A stretch of DNA of 64,000 nt from Phycisphaerae bacterium (lineage in GTDB: Bacteria > Planctomycetota > Phycisphaerae > Phycisphaerales > SM1A02), in the NCBI GenBank assembly GCA_016795035.1, contig JAEUIT010000008.1:1-64000 (forward strand), in the 5' to 3' direction. Positions 17,873 to 27,684 of this stretch are shown here, piece after piece. The notes under the pieces were generated by a model. The model saw nothing but the letters and a program-made list of their open reading frames with translations, was not told the origin of the DNA and did not search any database. The first letter of the stretch is position 1, and the number at the start of each line of letters is the position of its first letter. The position numbers were made by a program, and so were the translations under genes.

Positions 17873-18400
17873 TCACGCTGCCTTCGCCGACGCCTTGGCG
17901 CCGACAAGTGAGACTTCCACGAGAAGGGTTCCGCCTTGCGTCACGCAGGAGAGCACAAAGCACTCGTTATTCGGCGTTTGGGCCTGAGACGCGCCGGCGT
18001 CAGGCGATGTGATGAATGCGGTCTTCGGGCATCCGAGCTTCACGTTGCGGACACCGATGTGCGTGATGGCGGCGCCTGCAACGATGTTCGCCATCTCGCC
18101 GGCGGCATCGCGGAACTCGGCGGAGCCGAACGCGAGCGTGCGACCGGCGAACGCCGCGATGACTTCCACGCCGGCCGCTTCGGGCAGGAGCACGCTGACC
18201 GTGCCGGCGAGCGGCCCGGAGAGCGCGATCGTGGCGCGGACGTGCTTGTCCGATAGCTTCGCGCAGCCGGGCTGCGGAACGCCGCAGCCGACCTCGCGTC
18301 GCATCATGCTCCGAAAGAGCTGACAGACGGACTGCGCGACCGCGGTGGCGACGGCAGGACGGACGGAGCTCGAACTCGATTCTTCGTTGGACTGAGGCAT
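17873..18400 (-). CDS. CheX-type chemotaxis phosphatase-like protein
   Basis: 175 aa from ATG at 18400. The E-x-x-N catalytic signature of the CheX/CheC/FliY phosphatases is present in GEMANIVAGA (about residues 95-104), after the conserved GPLAGTVSVLLPEAA strand pair. CheX dephosphorylates CheY-P, and the CheY-like gene follows directly. Together they look like a minimal two-gene signalling module; no kinase is in the window. Confidence 0.82.
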   Translation of the reverse strand: MPQSNEESSSSSVRPAVATAVAQSVCQLFRSMMRREVGCGVPQPGCAKLSDKHVRATIALSGPLAGTVSVLLPEAAGVEVIAAFAGRTLAFGSAEFRDAAGEMANIVAGAAITHIGVRNVKLGCPKTAFITSPDAGASQAQTPNNECFVLSCVTQGGTLLVEVSLVGAKASAKAA

Positions 18401-18569
18401 CGTGTGTCCGGGGACAGCCTGACTCCGCGCGGCGCGGGCGCAACGCGAGATGCACCGTCGGTCCGACAGGGCTCCGACGTGAGCCGAGGTCGTAGCTCCG
18501 ACCGCGCGACGTTCGACCGAGGCCGCACAGCCCGCACGGGCGGCACGCTCCACCTACGATGGCCGCCGC

Positions 18570-19181
18570 ATGCTCCGCATTCAGTCGGGTGAATTCCGTT
18601 CGCGCATCCTCGAAAGCCCCCCCGAACTCGGCGGCGGGCGGGACGTCACGCGGCCCATGACGGCTCGGGTCAAGGAGTCGCTCTTCAACCTCCTCCGCGG
18701 GTGGTTCGAAGGGGCGCGCGTCCTCGACCTCTTCGCCGGTGGCGGCACGATGGGACTCGAAGCGGTGTCGCGCGGCGCCCGCGAGGTCGTCCTGATCGAG
18801 CGCGACCGCGAGATCGCCCGGTACCTCGAGGCGAACATCGCGGCGCTCAAGTGCCAAGACCGCGCGACGGCGATCCAGGGCGACGCGCTCGGCCCGCTCG
18901 CCACGGAGCGGGCGCCGAAGCCCGTCGACCTCGTCTTCCTCGATCCGCCCTACGACTTCATGCTCGACGAGTCGCGCCGGGCCCGTGTCCTCGACACCGC
19001 GCGACGCCTGCGCGAGGTCATGGCCGACCGCGGCTTCCTCGTCCTTCGCTCGCCCGTCGACTTGAGCGCCGAGGAGCGCGCCATCGAGGGTTTCGACGGT
19101 CCGGAGATCCACTCCTACGGCAGGGAAATGAAGGTTCTCCTCTACATGCCCGCCGCGAAGCCTGCGACTATGGCGAGCTGA
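18570..19181 (+). CDS. rsmD: RsmD, 16S rRNA (guanine(966)-N2)-methyltransferase
   Basis: 203 aa. The SAM-binding motif is VLDLFAGGGTMGLEA and the catalytic motif is FLDPPY; the N-terminus IQSGEFRSRIL and RPMTARVKESLFN are characteristic of RsmD. It methylates G966 of 16S rRNA during small-subunit assembly. The divergent CheX gene starts 169 bases away on the other strand. Confidence 0.92.
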   Translation: MLRIQSGEFRSRILESPPELGGGRDVTRPMTARVKESLFNLLRGWFEGARVLDLFAGGGTMGLEAVSRGAREVVLIERDREIARYLEANIAALKCQDRATAIQGDALGPLATERAPKPVDLVFLDPPYDFMLDESRRARVLDTARRLREVMADRGFLVLRSPVDLSAEERAIEGFDGPEIHSYGREMKVLLYMPAAKPATMAS

Positions 19182-19215
19182 TCGCCCACGGCGCCTCTCC
19201 TCCGAAACGAACCCG

Positions 19216-20406
19216 ATGTCGCTCACCGCACTCGTCACCGCGTCGCTCCTCGTTGCCCCCCCGCCGCAGCCTCCGATGCCTGACGAGATCCGAGCCGCGA
19301 TCGCGGACTCGATCCCGAAGCTCCTCGCGACGCAGGAGTCGTATCGCGAGAAGGGCGACTCCGCGCCGGACGGCGAAGCCGCCGCGGTCCTCGCCGAGTG
19401 GCCGTACCAAGGGGTTTACCGCGTGGGCGGCCGCATCCCCTACGGCTACCGCGTGGGCGGCACGTCGATCGTCGCGCAGGCGCTCCTCGAGAGCGAAGGC
19501 TACGCCGACGACGCGAAACGACGAGACGCCGTGGCCCGCGCGTGCGCGTTCGTCACGAGCGCGATCGACGAGCCGCTGATGAGCCCGGATCCCGCGGTCT
19601 ACAAGGGCGGCTACGACGTGCGCGGCTGGGGCCATTGCTACGGCCTGCGCTTCCTGGTCGCGCTCGAGCGCGCGAAGGCGATCCCCGCGGGCCAAGAGGC
19701 CGCGGTCGCGAAGGCGATCGCGTTCTACCTCTCCGCGTTGCAGGCAACGGAGATCCCCCGCGTCGGCGGCTGGGCCTACGCCCGCAATCCCGGCATCGAG
19801 AATCCCTGCGCCAGTTCGCCGTTCATGACGGCCCCGACCGTCCTCGCGCTTCTCGAGGCCGAACGCGCCGGCCACGCGATCGACCGCGCGGTGCTCGACC
19901 GCGCCGTGGCGGCGCTCGAGGCGGCCCGCACCGAGTCGGGCTTCGTCGACTACGCGACGACCGGCAGAAGCCGCGACCGCCCCGACCAGATCCCCGGCGC
20001 GATCGGGCGCATGGTCGCGACCGAGACGGCGCTCTTCCAATGCGGGCGCTCGAACGTCGACCGCATCGCGTTCGCGCTCGATCGATTCATCGAGCATTGG
20101 GGCGCCCTCGAGGCGCGGCGCCAGAAGAACGGCACGCACGAGCCTCCCTACAACGTCGCGCCGTACTACTTCTTCTACGGCTTCCACCACGCGCTCGCGG
20201 CCGCGGACCTCCTGCCGGCGGCGCGGCGCGACGCGTACCGCGCGAAGGTCGTCGCGATCCTCTTCACGGTGCGCGACGCGAACGGCACGTGGAACGACCG
20301 CGTCTTCCCGCGAAGCGCGAACTTCGGCACCGCGATGACGATCAGCGCGCTCGCGGCGCCGTGGCGGGCGCCGAGCGTCGAACGGCCGAGACCGCGGGAT
20401 GCCTGA
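19216..20406 (+). CDS. Prenyltransferase/squalene-cyclase-like alpha-toroid protein
   Basis: 396 aa with a hydrophobic N-terminal segment that may be a signal peptide. The body is all-helical with repeats of terpenoid-cyclase/prenyltransferase type (for example GGYDVRGWGHCYGLRFLVALERA, of which GGYDVRGWGHCYG is the most family-like part, and PRVGGWAYARNP). No DXDD or QW catalytic motif is obvious, so I would call it an alpha/alpha-toroid protein rather than an active cyclase. Such secreted proteins are numerous in Planctomycetota. Its end overlaps the next gene by eight bases. Confidence 0.65.
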   Translation: MSLTALVTASLLVAPPPQPPMPDEIRAAIADSIPKLLATQESYREKGDSAPDGEAAAVLAEWPYQGVYRVGGRIPYGYRVGGTSIVAQALLESEGYADDAKRRDAVARACAFVTSAIDEPLMSPDPAVYKGGYDVRGWGHCYGLRFLVALERAKAIPAGQEAAVAKAIAFYLSALQATEIPRVGGWAYARNPGIENPCASSPFMTAPTVLALLEAERAGHAIDRAVLDRAVAALEAARTESGFVDYATTGRSRDRPDQIPGAIGRMVATETALFQCGRSNVDRIAFALDRFIEHWGALEARRQKNGTHEPPYNVAPYYFFYGFHHALAAADLLPAARRDAYRAKVVAILFTVRDANGTWNDRVFPRSANFGTAMTISALAAPWRAPSVERPRPRDA

Positions 20407-21181
20407 CTTCACGGGGCTCCCGAGCTCGCTCCGGCGGCACGCCCGCTGGCTCCGCGTTGCAGGCGTGCCGGCGCTCGTCGTGCATCCCGACTGGACCGCC
20501 GAGACGCCCGACGTGCCGGCGCGTCCCTGGCTCCTCTGGATGCATGGGCGCACGGTGGCGAAGGAGCTCGACCCCGGCCGCTACGCGCGGCTCGCCCGCG
20601 CCGGCATCGCGAGCGTCGCGCTCGATCTCCCCGGCCACGGCGAGCGGCTCGACGTTGCACGCCACGCGCTCGACGCCACGCTCGGCGTGATCGCCGAGAT
20701 GGTCCACGAGATCGACCGCGTGGTCGACGCCTGCCACGACCTCGGCGGCCTTTCGCCCGACCGCTACGCGATCGGCGGAATGTCGGCGGGCGGCATGGTG
20801 ACGCTCGCGCGGCTGACCCGTCCGCATCGATTCAGCGCCGCGGTCGTCGAGTGCACCACCGGCTCGTGGCGCTGGCAGCCGAACCTCCTCAAGGGCGACC
20901 CCTCGGCGCTTGCCGCGCTCAACCCGATCGACCACCTCGACGGCTGGCGTCCGATTCCGCTGCTGGCGCTCCACAACCGTCTCGACGAGTGGGTGCCGAT
21001 CGACGGGCAGCGCGAGTTCCTCGACGCGGTCGCGGCGCGCACCGCGCGCCCCGAGCTGGTCGAGTTCCACGTCTACGACCGCACCGGCGCCCCGAACGAG
21101 CACGCGGGCTTCGGCACGATGGGCGCCGACGCGAAGGACCGCGTCGTCGCCTTCCTCGCCCGCACGCTCGCGGCGACGTGA
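20399..21181 (+). CDS. Alpha/beta hydrolase, prolyl-oligopeptidase-like
   Basis: 260 aa. Nucleophile elbow GMSAGG (Ser about residue 124), acid in RLDEWVP (about 197) and His in NEHAGF (about 240) give a full catalytic triad; the oxyanion strand is WLLWMHG. No signal peptide, so probably cytosolic. It overlaps the alpha-toroid gene by eight bases, suggesting coupled expression. Substrate unknown. The RVAG near its N-terminus is encoded with the rare GTT GCA codons of the dispersed motif. Confidence 0.82.
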   Translation: MPDFTGLPSSLRRHARWLRVAGVPALVVHPDWTAETPDVPARPWLLWMHGRTVAKELDPGRYARLARAGIASVALDLPGHGERLDVARHALDATLGVIAEMVHEIDRVVDACHDLGGLSPDRYAIGGMSAGGMVTLARLTRPHRFSAAVVECTTGSWRWQPNLLKGDPSALAALNPIDHLDGWRPIPLLALHNRLDEWVPIDGQREFLDAVAARTARPELVEFHVYDRTGAPNEHAGFGTMGADAKDRVVAFLARTLAAT

Positions 21182-21190
21182 CGCGTTGCG

Positions 21191-22402
21191 TCAGCCGGCC
21201 GGCTTCGGCGGCGTCGGCTTCATCGGGCTCTCGCCGCGCCACACGTAGTCGCCGGCGCCGCGGCGCGTCAGCACCGCGACGAAGTCCTCGTAGCCCTTCT
21301 TGAACTCGGCGAAGTCGGGGTTGAAGTACGCGAGGACGAGCGCGCGGCCGCTCCGCGACGTCATCGAGCGCGGGCGGCCCGGAGGGAGATGCGGGCTCGA
21401 CGAGATCTTGCCCGCGAGACTTCCGTTCGCGGCGTCATGCAGCACGCTCTCGAGCGCCTTGCGATAGCGGCCGTTCTCGCCCTCCGCGAGGAAGTGCGTG
21501 AGCGCCCAGACCTGCGCGTAATACGTGAGCAGCTTGCTGCGGCCGTCGCGGGCGAGGAAGCGCTGCGGCGCGCCTTCGATCAGCTCGTCGAGCGAGATGA
21601 GTTCGCCCGCCTGCGTCGCCTCGCGGAGTTCGCCGAAGCGCTCGAAGTTCCGCCACGGCGCGAACGTCGGCCGTTCCTCGCCGCGATTCCAGCGGTGCCC
21701 TTCCATGTAGGTCGCGACGCCTTCCTCGAGCCAGATCGGCAACGCGTGCCGGAAGGTCGCCTGCGTGTACTGGTGCCAGCCCTCGTGCGCGGCGAGCGTA
21801 AGCGTGTCCCAGCGGCCGAGGTCGAAGAGGACCGAGTCGCCGTCGAGCGTGTAGCCGCCGCGGCCGAGCGCGAGGTACGTGCCCGCGTCGTCCTTCAGGC
21901 GCATCTTCGTGTACTCGGCCCATTGGTCGCGCTTGCCGAAGACGAAGCTCTTGAGCGGGCGCGGCGGCTCGGGCAACGGGCCGAGCGCGCTCGTGTAGTG
22001 GACGAGCGCCGTCTCCATGAAGGTCGGCAACGCGGTCTTCAGCGAGCCCTCGCGCAGCGTGACGAAGAGGCGATAGTGCGAGGTCGAGAGCTGTTCGCCC
22101 GGGACGGAACCCGCGTCGGTCGTCCACGCCCACGGTTCGGCGCTAACGGCGGGCGTCGGCGCGATCGCGGCCAAGGTCGGGGTGCCCGCGGTCGGGGCCG
22201 GCTCCGGCACCGTGCGATTCGTGACGAGCGACGGCTGCGGCGGTTCGGCGGCGGCGGCGCTCGGCGCCGGTCGGGGCTCGTTCGACGACGCGCATCCGGA
22301 GGCCAACGGCAGGAAGGCTGCAACGACGAGAAGCGGCACGCGCCATCCGAACTGCCCAGTCGGCCCCCCAGTCGGCCACGTGCAACGTGATCGTCTCGTC
22401 AT
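21191..22402 (-). CDS. DUF1570-like lipoprotein with HExxH metallopeptidase motif
   Basis: 403 aa from ATG at 22402; a longer frame upstream lacks support. Signal peptide ends LPLASGC. The central HEGWH (about residue 213) followed about 20 residues later by WLEEGVATYMEG is the H-E-x-x-H ... E gluzincin-like layout of DUF1570 proteins. A conserved helix LLTYYAQVWALTHFL follows. Extracytoplasmic peptidase activity is inferred from the motif only. It converges on the hydrolase gene with a gap of nine bases. Confidence 0.75.
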   Translation of the reverse strand: MTRRSRCTWPTGGPTGQFGWRVPLLVVAAFLPLASGCASSNEPRPAPSAAAAEPPQPSLVTNRTVPEPAPTAGTPTLAAIAPTPAVSAEPWAWTTDAGSVPGEQLSTSHYRLFVTLREGSLKTALPTFMETALVHYTSALGPLPEPPRPLKSFVFGKRDQWAEYTKMRLKDDAGTYLALGRGGYTLDGDSVLFDLGRWDTLTLAAHEGWHQYTQATFRHALPIWLEEGVATYMEGHRWNRGEERPTFAPWRNFERFGELREATQAGELISLDELIEGAPQRFLARDGRSKLLTYYAQVWALTHFLAEGENGRYRKALESVLHDAANGSLAGKISSSPHLPPGRPRSMTSRSGRALVLAYFNPDFAEFKKGYEDFVAVLTRRGAGDYVWRGESPMKPTPPKPAG

Positions 22403-22597
22403 GCCGTGCCCTCGCGAATCCTTCGGGTGCGACGCGGACCTGGCGACCGCCGAGTCCGACCCGGAGCGTAGCCCGCGACCCTTCCGACGGAAGCGCTCGC
22501 GCGGGAAAAACTCCGGCGCCGTGGACGTCGGCATACCGGAGCGTCGAGCGTCACGTTTCGCCGAAACTGGCGCGACGATCGAAAGTGCCGTCGCGCG

Positions 22598-25500
22598 TCA
22601 GCCCGCCAAGGCCGCGAGGAGTCGCCGCGCCGCGGCAAGGTCGGCCTCGGCCGACGCGAGCAACTGCCGCGTTTCCTCGACTTTCTCCGGCGGCGCCTTC
22701 GCGACGTAGCCGGCGTTGTCGAGCTTGCCGCGGAAGCCCGCGATCTGCCGCTCGCGCTCGGCGATCACCTTCGTGAGCCGTGCGCGTTCCGCACCCGCAT
22801 CAACCATGTCGACGAGTCCCGACAGGATGATCTCGTGCCCTTCGAACGCGAACGCAACCGCGTCGGGCGCCCGCTCCGGCGTGAGCGGCGCGACCTTCTC
22901 GAGGCCGGCGAGCAATTCGACCGTGCCTTCGCTCGCCTCGATGAGTCCGAGGATCTCGCTCGGGGCCTCGAGGCGGATGCGCCGCTTCGGCTGCACCTGA
23001 CGCTCGCCGCGCTTGTTGCGGATCGCGTTCACGAGATCCTGCATGCGCGTGAAGAGCTCCGCCGCCGCCTTGTCGTCGACCGAGCAACGGATCGACGGCC
23101 ACGCGGCCACGGCAAGCACCTTTCCGGGGGCGAGGTCGATGCCGGGAAGCCCCGCGGGCCCGGTCGCGATCACGTGCGGCCAGAGCGTCTCGGTCACGAA
23201 CGGGCACACCGGATGCAGGAAGCGCAGGATCGCGTCGAGGACCGTGCGCAGCGTGCGCCGCTGCCGCGGATCGGCCTTCACCGTCGGCTTGATCGCCTCG
23301 AGATACCAGTCGCAGAAGTCGCGCCACACGAAGTCGTAGAGCGCCTCCGCGTACTCGTTGAAGCGGTAGTTCTCGAGCGCGTCCTCGATCGCGTGCTGCG
23401 TGCGATGGAGCCGCGCGATGATCCAGCGATCGACGAGCGGGAGCCCTGCCACCTCGACCGGATCGCCGGTGCCGCCCGAGAGGTTCGAGAGCGCGAAGCG
23501 CGTCGCGTTCCAGAGCTTGGTGCAGAAGTTCCGGCCGAAGTCGAACTTCGCGGAGGTGTTCCGCGCGAGCGGCATCTCCGCGCTCGGCGTTGCAGCTCCG
23601 GCGGCGGCGCCGTAGCTCGACACCATCTTCTTCGACGGATCCTTCGGCGACGACAGGATCGCCTCGGCGACCGTGTAGCCCGCGGGCGTCACGAACGTCT
23701 TCGGCGCGAACGTCTCCCCCGAATAGGGGTCGATGGCGTCGACCGGCAGGCGCACGTCCTGCGTGTTCGTCGTCATCTGGCAGAGCGTGAAGCGCATCGC
23801 GTCGGCGCCGTGCGAATCGATGATGTCGCGCGGGTCGACGCCGTTGCCGAGCGACTTCGACATCTTCTGGCCGAAGCCGTCCTGGATCATCGCGTGGATG
23901 AAGACGTCGCGGAACGGCAACCGCCCCTTCATGAAGTAGCGGTTGAACATCACCATGCGCGACACCCACAGGGTGATGATCTCGCGCGCGGTGCAAAGGA
24001 CATCGCTCGGGTTGAACGTGTCGAGAAGCGCCGGATCGAGACCGACCGCCTGCGGGTCGGGCCAGCCGAGCGTCGAGAGCGGCCAGAGCGCCGAGCTGAA
24101 CCAGGTGTCGAGGACGTCGGGGTCCTGCACGAAGCCTTCGCCTTCGAGCCAGCGCACGCTCTCGGCGTCGCCGGCGCTCCGCACGCAGACGTAGCGCGTG
24201 CCGTCGGCCGAAGTGATGCCGTGCGCGCGATTCGCCGCGCTCAGCGTTGCAAGCCGCGCGTCGAAGTCGGGCGTCTTCGGCGTGCCCGACCACACGGGAA
24301 TGCGATGGCCCCACCAGAGCTGGCGCGAGATGCACCAGTCGCGGATGTTCTCGTGCCAGTCCTCGAAGGTCTTCGCGTAGCGCTCCGGGTAGAAGCGGAG
24401 TTCGCCGTCGCCCGGCGCGGAGAAGCCGCGCTTCCGTGCCGCCGACGCGCCGTTCACCACTTGCTCGGGCGCCATCGCGCGAAGCGCCGCGCCCGCGAGC
24501 CGGTCGTCGGTCACCTTCACGTACCACTGTTCGGAGAGGTAGGGCTCGATCGGCACGTGGCTCCGATACGAGTGCCCCACCGAGTGGGCGTAGTCGCGCA
24601 CCTTTTCGAGGAGCCCCTTCTCGCGGAACCAGGCGACGATCGCCTCGCGGGCCTTCTCGCGCGAGAGACCCACGAACGCCTTGGCGTCGTTCGACACGTC
24701 GGTCCAGCCGTGCTTGTCGGAGATGGAGCCATCGGGCGCCATCACGTTCACCGCGGCGAGTTTGTGCCGTTGGCCGATGTCCCAGTCGTTCGGATCGTGC
24801 GCCGGCGTGACCTTCAGGAACCCGGTCGCGAACGCCGCCTTCGGGTCGTCAGGGTTGCCGCCCACCTGCCGGGCGAGATCCGCCGGCAGCACCACGTAGT
24901 CATCCTCGACGATCGGGATGAGCCGCCCCACGATCGGCAGGCGCACGCGCTTGCCGCGGAGCGCCGCGGCGCGCGGGTCCTTCGGGTTCATGGCGACGGC
25001 GGTGTCGCCTAACATCGTCTCGGGACGGGTCGTCGCCACCGTCACGTGGCCGGAGCCGTCTTCAAGTGGATAGCGCAGGTACCACATGTGGCCCTGCACT
25101 TCCTCCATCTCGACCTCGTCGTCGGCGAGCGCCGTCCGCGACACCGGATCCCAGTTCACGAGCCGGTAGCCGCGATAGATGAGCCCGTCCTTGAAGAGAC
25201 GGAAGAACGCCTCGCGCACCGCGGTCGCGCAGACGTCGTCCATGGTGAAGCGCGTGCGCGAGAAGTCGCACGAGCAGCCCATCGCCTTGAGCTGGCCGAG
25301 GATCGTGGCCTCGTACTCGTCCTTCCACTCCTGCACCTTGGCGACGAAGGCCTCGCGCGTGAAGTCGACGCGGCGCTTGCCCTGCATGAGGAGCCGCTTC
25401 TCGACGACCGTCTGCGTGGCGATGCCCGCGTGGTCGGTGCCGGGCATCCAGAGCGCGTTCATCCCGCACATCCGGTGATAGCGCGTGAGGATGTCCTGGA

Positions 25501-25771
25501 TCGTGTTGTTGAGCGCGTGACCGAGGTGCAGCGCCGCCGTCACGTTCGGCGGCGGAATGAAGATCGCGTACGGCTCGGCGTCGCCGCGAGCGCCCTTCCC
25601 CTTCGGCTCGGCCCGGAACGCGTGCGCGTCGGTCCAGACCGCTTGGGCAACCGGCTCCGCCTCGCGCGGCGTGTAGGATTTGGCCAACTCGGCGCCCGCG
25701 GCCGCCGCGGACGCGGCAGACGGGCGCCGGTCGGATTCCGGCTGGGACGAAGCGGTCATCGCGTGCGACAT
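22598..25771 (-). CDS. valS: Valyl-tRNA synthetase
   Basis: About 1057 aa, somewhat longer than the usual 880-950. Class I signature PPPNVTAALHLGHAL (HIGH) and KMSKSLGNG (KMSKS) are both present, as are the editing-domain TTRPETMLGDTAVAM and the C-terminal tRNA-binding coiled coil. It charges tRNA-Val and hydrolyses mischarged Thr-tRNA. The start is either M at 25771 or M four codons later. The divergent lipoprotein gene could begin only 18 bases away, so both promoters must overlap the other gene or be very compact. The frame continues open far upstream, but that part is antisense to the lipoprotein and has no family match. Confidence 0.95.
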   Translation of the reverse strand: MSHAMTASSQPESDRRPSAASAAAAGAELAKSYTPREAEPVAQAVWTDAHAFRAEPKGKGARGDAEPYAIFIPPPNVTAALHLGHALNNTIQDILTRYHRMCGMNALWMPGTDHAGIATQTVVEKRLLMQGKRRVDFTREAFVAKVQEWKDEYEATILGQLKAMGCSCDFSRTRFTMDDVCATAVREAFFRLFKDGLIYRGYRLVNWDPVSRTALADDEVEMEEVQGHMWYLRYPLEDGSGHVTVATTRPETMLGDTAVAMNPKDPRAAALRGKRVRLPIVGRLIPIVEDDYVVLPADLARQVGGNPDDPKAAFATGFLKVTPAHDPNDWDIGQRHKLAAVNVMAPDGSISDKHGWTDVSNDAKAFVGLSREKAREAIVAWFREKGLLEKVRDYAHSVGHSYRSHVPIEPYLSEQWYVKVTDDRLAGAALRAMAPEQVVNGASAARKRGFSAPGDGELRFYPERYAKTFEDWHENIRDWCISRQLWWGHRIPVWSGTPKTPDFDARLATLSAANRAHGITSADGTRYVCVRSAGDAESVRWLEGEGFVQDPDVLDTWFSSALWPLSTLGWPDPQAVGLDPALLDTFNPSDVLCTAREIITLWVSRMVMFNRYFMKGRLPFRDVFIHAMIQDGFGQKMSKSLGNGVDPRDIIDSHGADAMRFTLCQMTTNTQDVRLPVDAIDPYSGETFAPKTFVTPAGYTVAEAILSSPKDPSKKMVSSYGAAAGAATPSAEMPLARNTSAKFDFGRNFCTKLWNATRFALSNLSGGTGDPVEVAGLPLVDRWIIARLHRTQHAIEDALENYRFNEYAEALYDFVWRDFCDWYLEAIKPTVKADPRQRRTLRTVLDAILRFLHPVCPFVTETLWPHVIATGPAGLPGIDLAPGKVLAVAAWPSIRCSVDDKAAAELFTRMQDLVNAIRNKRGERQVQPKRRIRLEAPSEILGLIEASEGTVELLAGLEKVAPLTPERAPDAVAFAFEGHEIILSGLVDMVDAGAERARLTKVIAERERQIAGFRGKLDNAGYVAKAPPEKVEETRQLLASAEADLAAARRLLAALAG

Positions 25772-25789
25772 AAGACCCGCATCATACTG

Positions 25790-26872
25790 GTGAACGGCCT
25801 CGCGACCGCCGCGCGGCGCGCGTCGCGCCATGCGGGCGCGATCGGCGCCGCGAGCCTTCTCGCGCTCCTGAGCGGCTGCGACCGTTCGGCGCCGACGACG
25901 CCCCCGCCGCCGCCCGCGCCGGTCGCCGCGCCGCTCTCGCCCGCCGACATCGACGCGCTCCGCACCACCGCCGACAAGGCGCTCGACGACGGCCGCGTCG
26001 ACGATGCGCTCCGCGTTGCGACCTATCTCGCCGAACGTACCGACGACGCGACGGCGCACGAACTCGTGGGCCGCGTGCATCTCGCCCGCGCGGGGCGCGA
26101 CGCGTCGCGCGGCCTGTCGGGCAGCGCGTCGCGCGGGCTCGCCGCCGACGCCTACGCCCGCGCGGCGGCGCGGGCACCGTCGAGCGCGCCCTTGCAGCAC
26201 GCGGCCGCGATGGTGCTCGACGCGAGCGGCCGGAGCGCCGAGGCGCGTCCGCTGTACGACCGCGCCGTCGAGCTCGAGCCGCGGACCGCGGAGTTCCGCC
26301 TGCATCGCGCGAACGCCCGCATCCGCGCGAACGATCTCGAGGGCGCCGCGCTCGACGCCGCGGCGCTTCGCGAGATCGAGCCGAAGGACCCGTGGTGCGA
26401 CGCGCTCGACGCCGAGATCGCGCTCGCCCGCGGCGACGCGACCGGCGCCGTCGACCGCGCCCGCCGCGCGGTCGACGGCAAGAACGACGAGATCGCGTTT
26501 CGCGTACTTCTCTCCCGCGCGCTCCGCGCCGCCGGGCGCGCCGAGGAGGCGGTGATCGGCTTGCGCGGGCTCACGCAGGACGAGCGCGCGTCGCCGGCCG
26601 TCGCCCGCGAGATCGCGCTTGGCTATGCGGCGCTCGGTCGGCCGAAGGATGCCGCCGACGCGTGGGAGACGTCCGTCGTCGCGAATCCCGGCGACGTCGC
26701 GCTCCGCGTTGCCGTCGTCGAGGCGTGGCTCGCCGCCGGCGATCGCCTCCGCGCCCGCGAGGCGCTCGACGCGCTCCTGCGGCTTGCGCCCGAGCACGAG
26801 GCCCGCGCGCGTCTCGAACGGTCGATCAGCGAAGCCAGCGGCCGCCGTCCAGACGTAGCACCTCGCCCGTGA
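25790..26872 (+). CDS. TPR-repeat lipoprotein
   Basis: About 360 aa from GTG at 25790 (an in-frame GTG at 25763 would overlap valS). Signal peptide ends SLLALLSGC, then a Pro-rich linker (PPPPPAPVAAP) and about eight tetratricopeptide-like helical pairs rich in Ala, for example AEARPLYDRAVELEPRTAEF (first 20 residues of one unit). TPR lipoproteins act as assembly scaffolds in the periplasm. Its last 47 bases overlap the end of the convergent SDR gene. Confidence 0.75.
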   Translation: MNGLATAARRASRHAGAIGAASLLALLSGCDRSAPTTPPPPPAPVAAPLSPADIDALRTTADKALDDGRVDDALRVATYLAERTDDATAHELVGRVHLARAGRDASRGLSGSASRGLAADAYARAAARAPSSAPLQHAAAMVLDASGRSAEARPLYDRAVELEPRTAEFRLHRANARIRANDLEGAALDAAALREIEPKDPWCDALDAEIALARGDATGAVDRARRAVDGKNDEIAFRVLLSRALRAAGRAEEAVIGLRGLTQDERASPAVAREIALGYAALGRPKDAADAWETSVVANPGDVALRVAVVEAWLAAGDRLRAREALDALLRLAPEHEARARLERSISEASGRRPDVAPRP

Positions 26873-27596
26873 CGTACGCCGCGTCGAAGAGGAGCCAGCG
26901 CACGCATCCGGCGGCGTCCTCCGGCGTCCCCGGGCGCCCAAGCGGGATGCGGGCCTCGTAGCGCTCGACTTCGCCGGGATCGGCGTCGTCGGGCCACGCG
27001 ACGACGCCCGGCGCGATCGCGTTCACGCGGACCGTGGGCGCAAGCTCGAGCGCGAGCGTGGCCACGAGATCGGTGACCGCGGCCTTACTCATCGAGTAGG
27101 TCAGGAACCGCCGGCGCGGCCGCCCGAGCACGTGGATGTCGCTGAAGAGGACGACCGCCCCGCCGGCCTGCCGCAGCGACGACGCGAGCGCCTGCGTGAG
27201 AAGGAGCGGTGCGAGGGCGTTCACGCGGAAGTGGCTCAGCGCATCGGCCGCGGTGACGTCGGCGAGCGTCGCCGGCCCGTAGCTACTCGCGTTGTGCACG
27301 AGGCCGTGCAGCGGTCCGCGAGACGCGAGGTCGCGTCCGAGCGCGACGACCGCGGCGTCGTCGGCCAAGTCGATCTCGTGGAGACGGACGTCGATCTCGT
27401 GCCCCTTCGCCCGTGCGCCGGCCCGGGCGTCGTCGGCCGTTCGCTCGAGTTCGGCGCGTGACGTTCGGCAGGTCAGCTCGAGGTCGCAGCCGTGCGCCGC
27501 GAGGTCGAGGGCGATCGCCCGTCCGACGCGTCGCGCCGCGCCGGTCACGACGACGCGGGGGCGCGAGGACCGGGACAACGGTGCGGAAGCGTTCAC
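26826..27596 (-). CDS. SDR-family oxidoreductase, pteridine-reductase-like
   Basis: 256 aa. Classical short-chain dehydrogenase: cofactor motif TGAARRVGRAIAL near residue 18, NAS (VHNASSYG), catalytic Ser in LFSDIHV and Y-x-x-x-K in YSMSK, then the PG segment APGVVAWPDD. The RRVG variant of the glycine motif, with Arg after the Ala pair, is typical of NADPH-dependent pteridine reductases (PTR1, FolM), so reduction of dihydropterins is the leading guess. Substrate not proven. It converges on the TPR gene, overlapping by 47 bases, and diverges from the AsmA-like gene. Confidence 0.8.
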   Translation of the reverse strand: MNASAPLSRSSRPRVVVTGAARRVGRAIALDLAAHGCDLELTCRTSRAELERTADDARAGARAKGHEIDVRLHEIDLADDAAVVALGRDLASRGPLHGLVHNASSYGPATLADVTAADALSHFRVNALAPLLLTQALASSLRQAGGAVVLFSDIHVLGRPRRRFLTYSMSKAAVTDLVATLALELAPTVRVNAIAPGVVAWPDDADPGEVERYEARIPLGRPGTPEDAAGCVRWLLFDAAYVTGEVLRLDGGRWLR

Positions 27597-27684
27597 GGGC
27601 CGAGTGTACCCCTCCGTCGATCCCCTGCCCTCCGCACTGAAACGCGGAAGCCGCGGCGCGACGACTCCTTACACTCTCCGCCGC

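Noticed and set aside
22598-26941. valS extended by about 390 residues upstream
   Set aside because: The extension is antisense to the TPR lipoprotein and has no family match; a normal ValS start lies at 25771.
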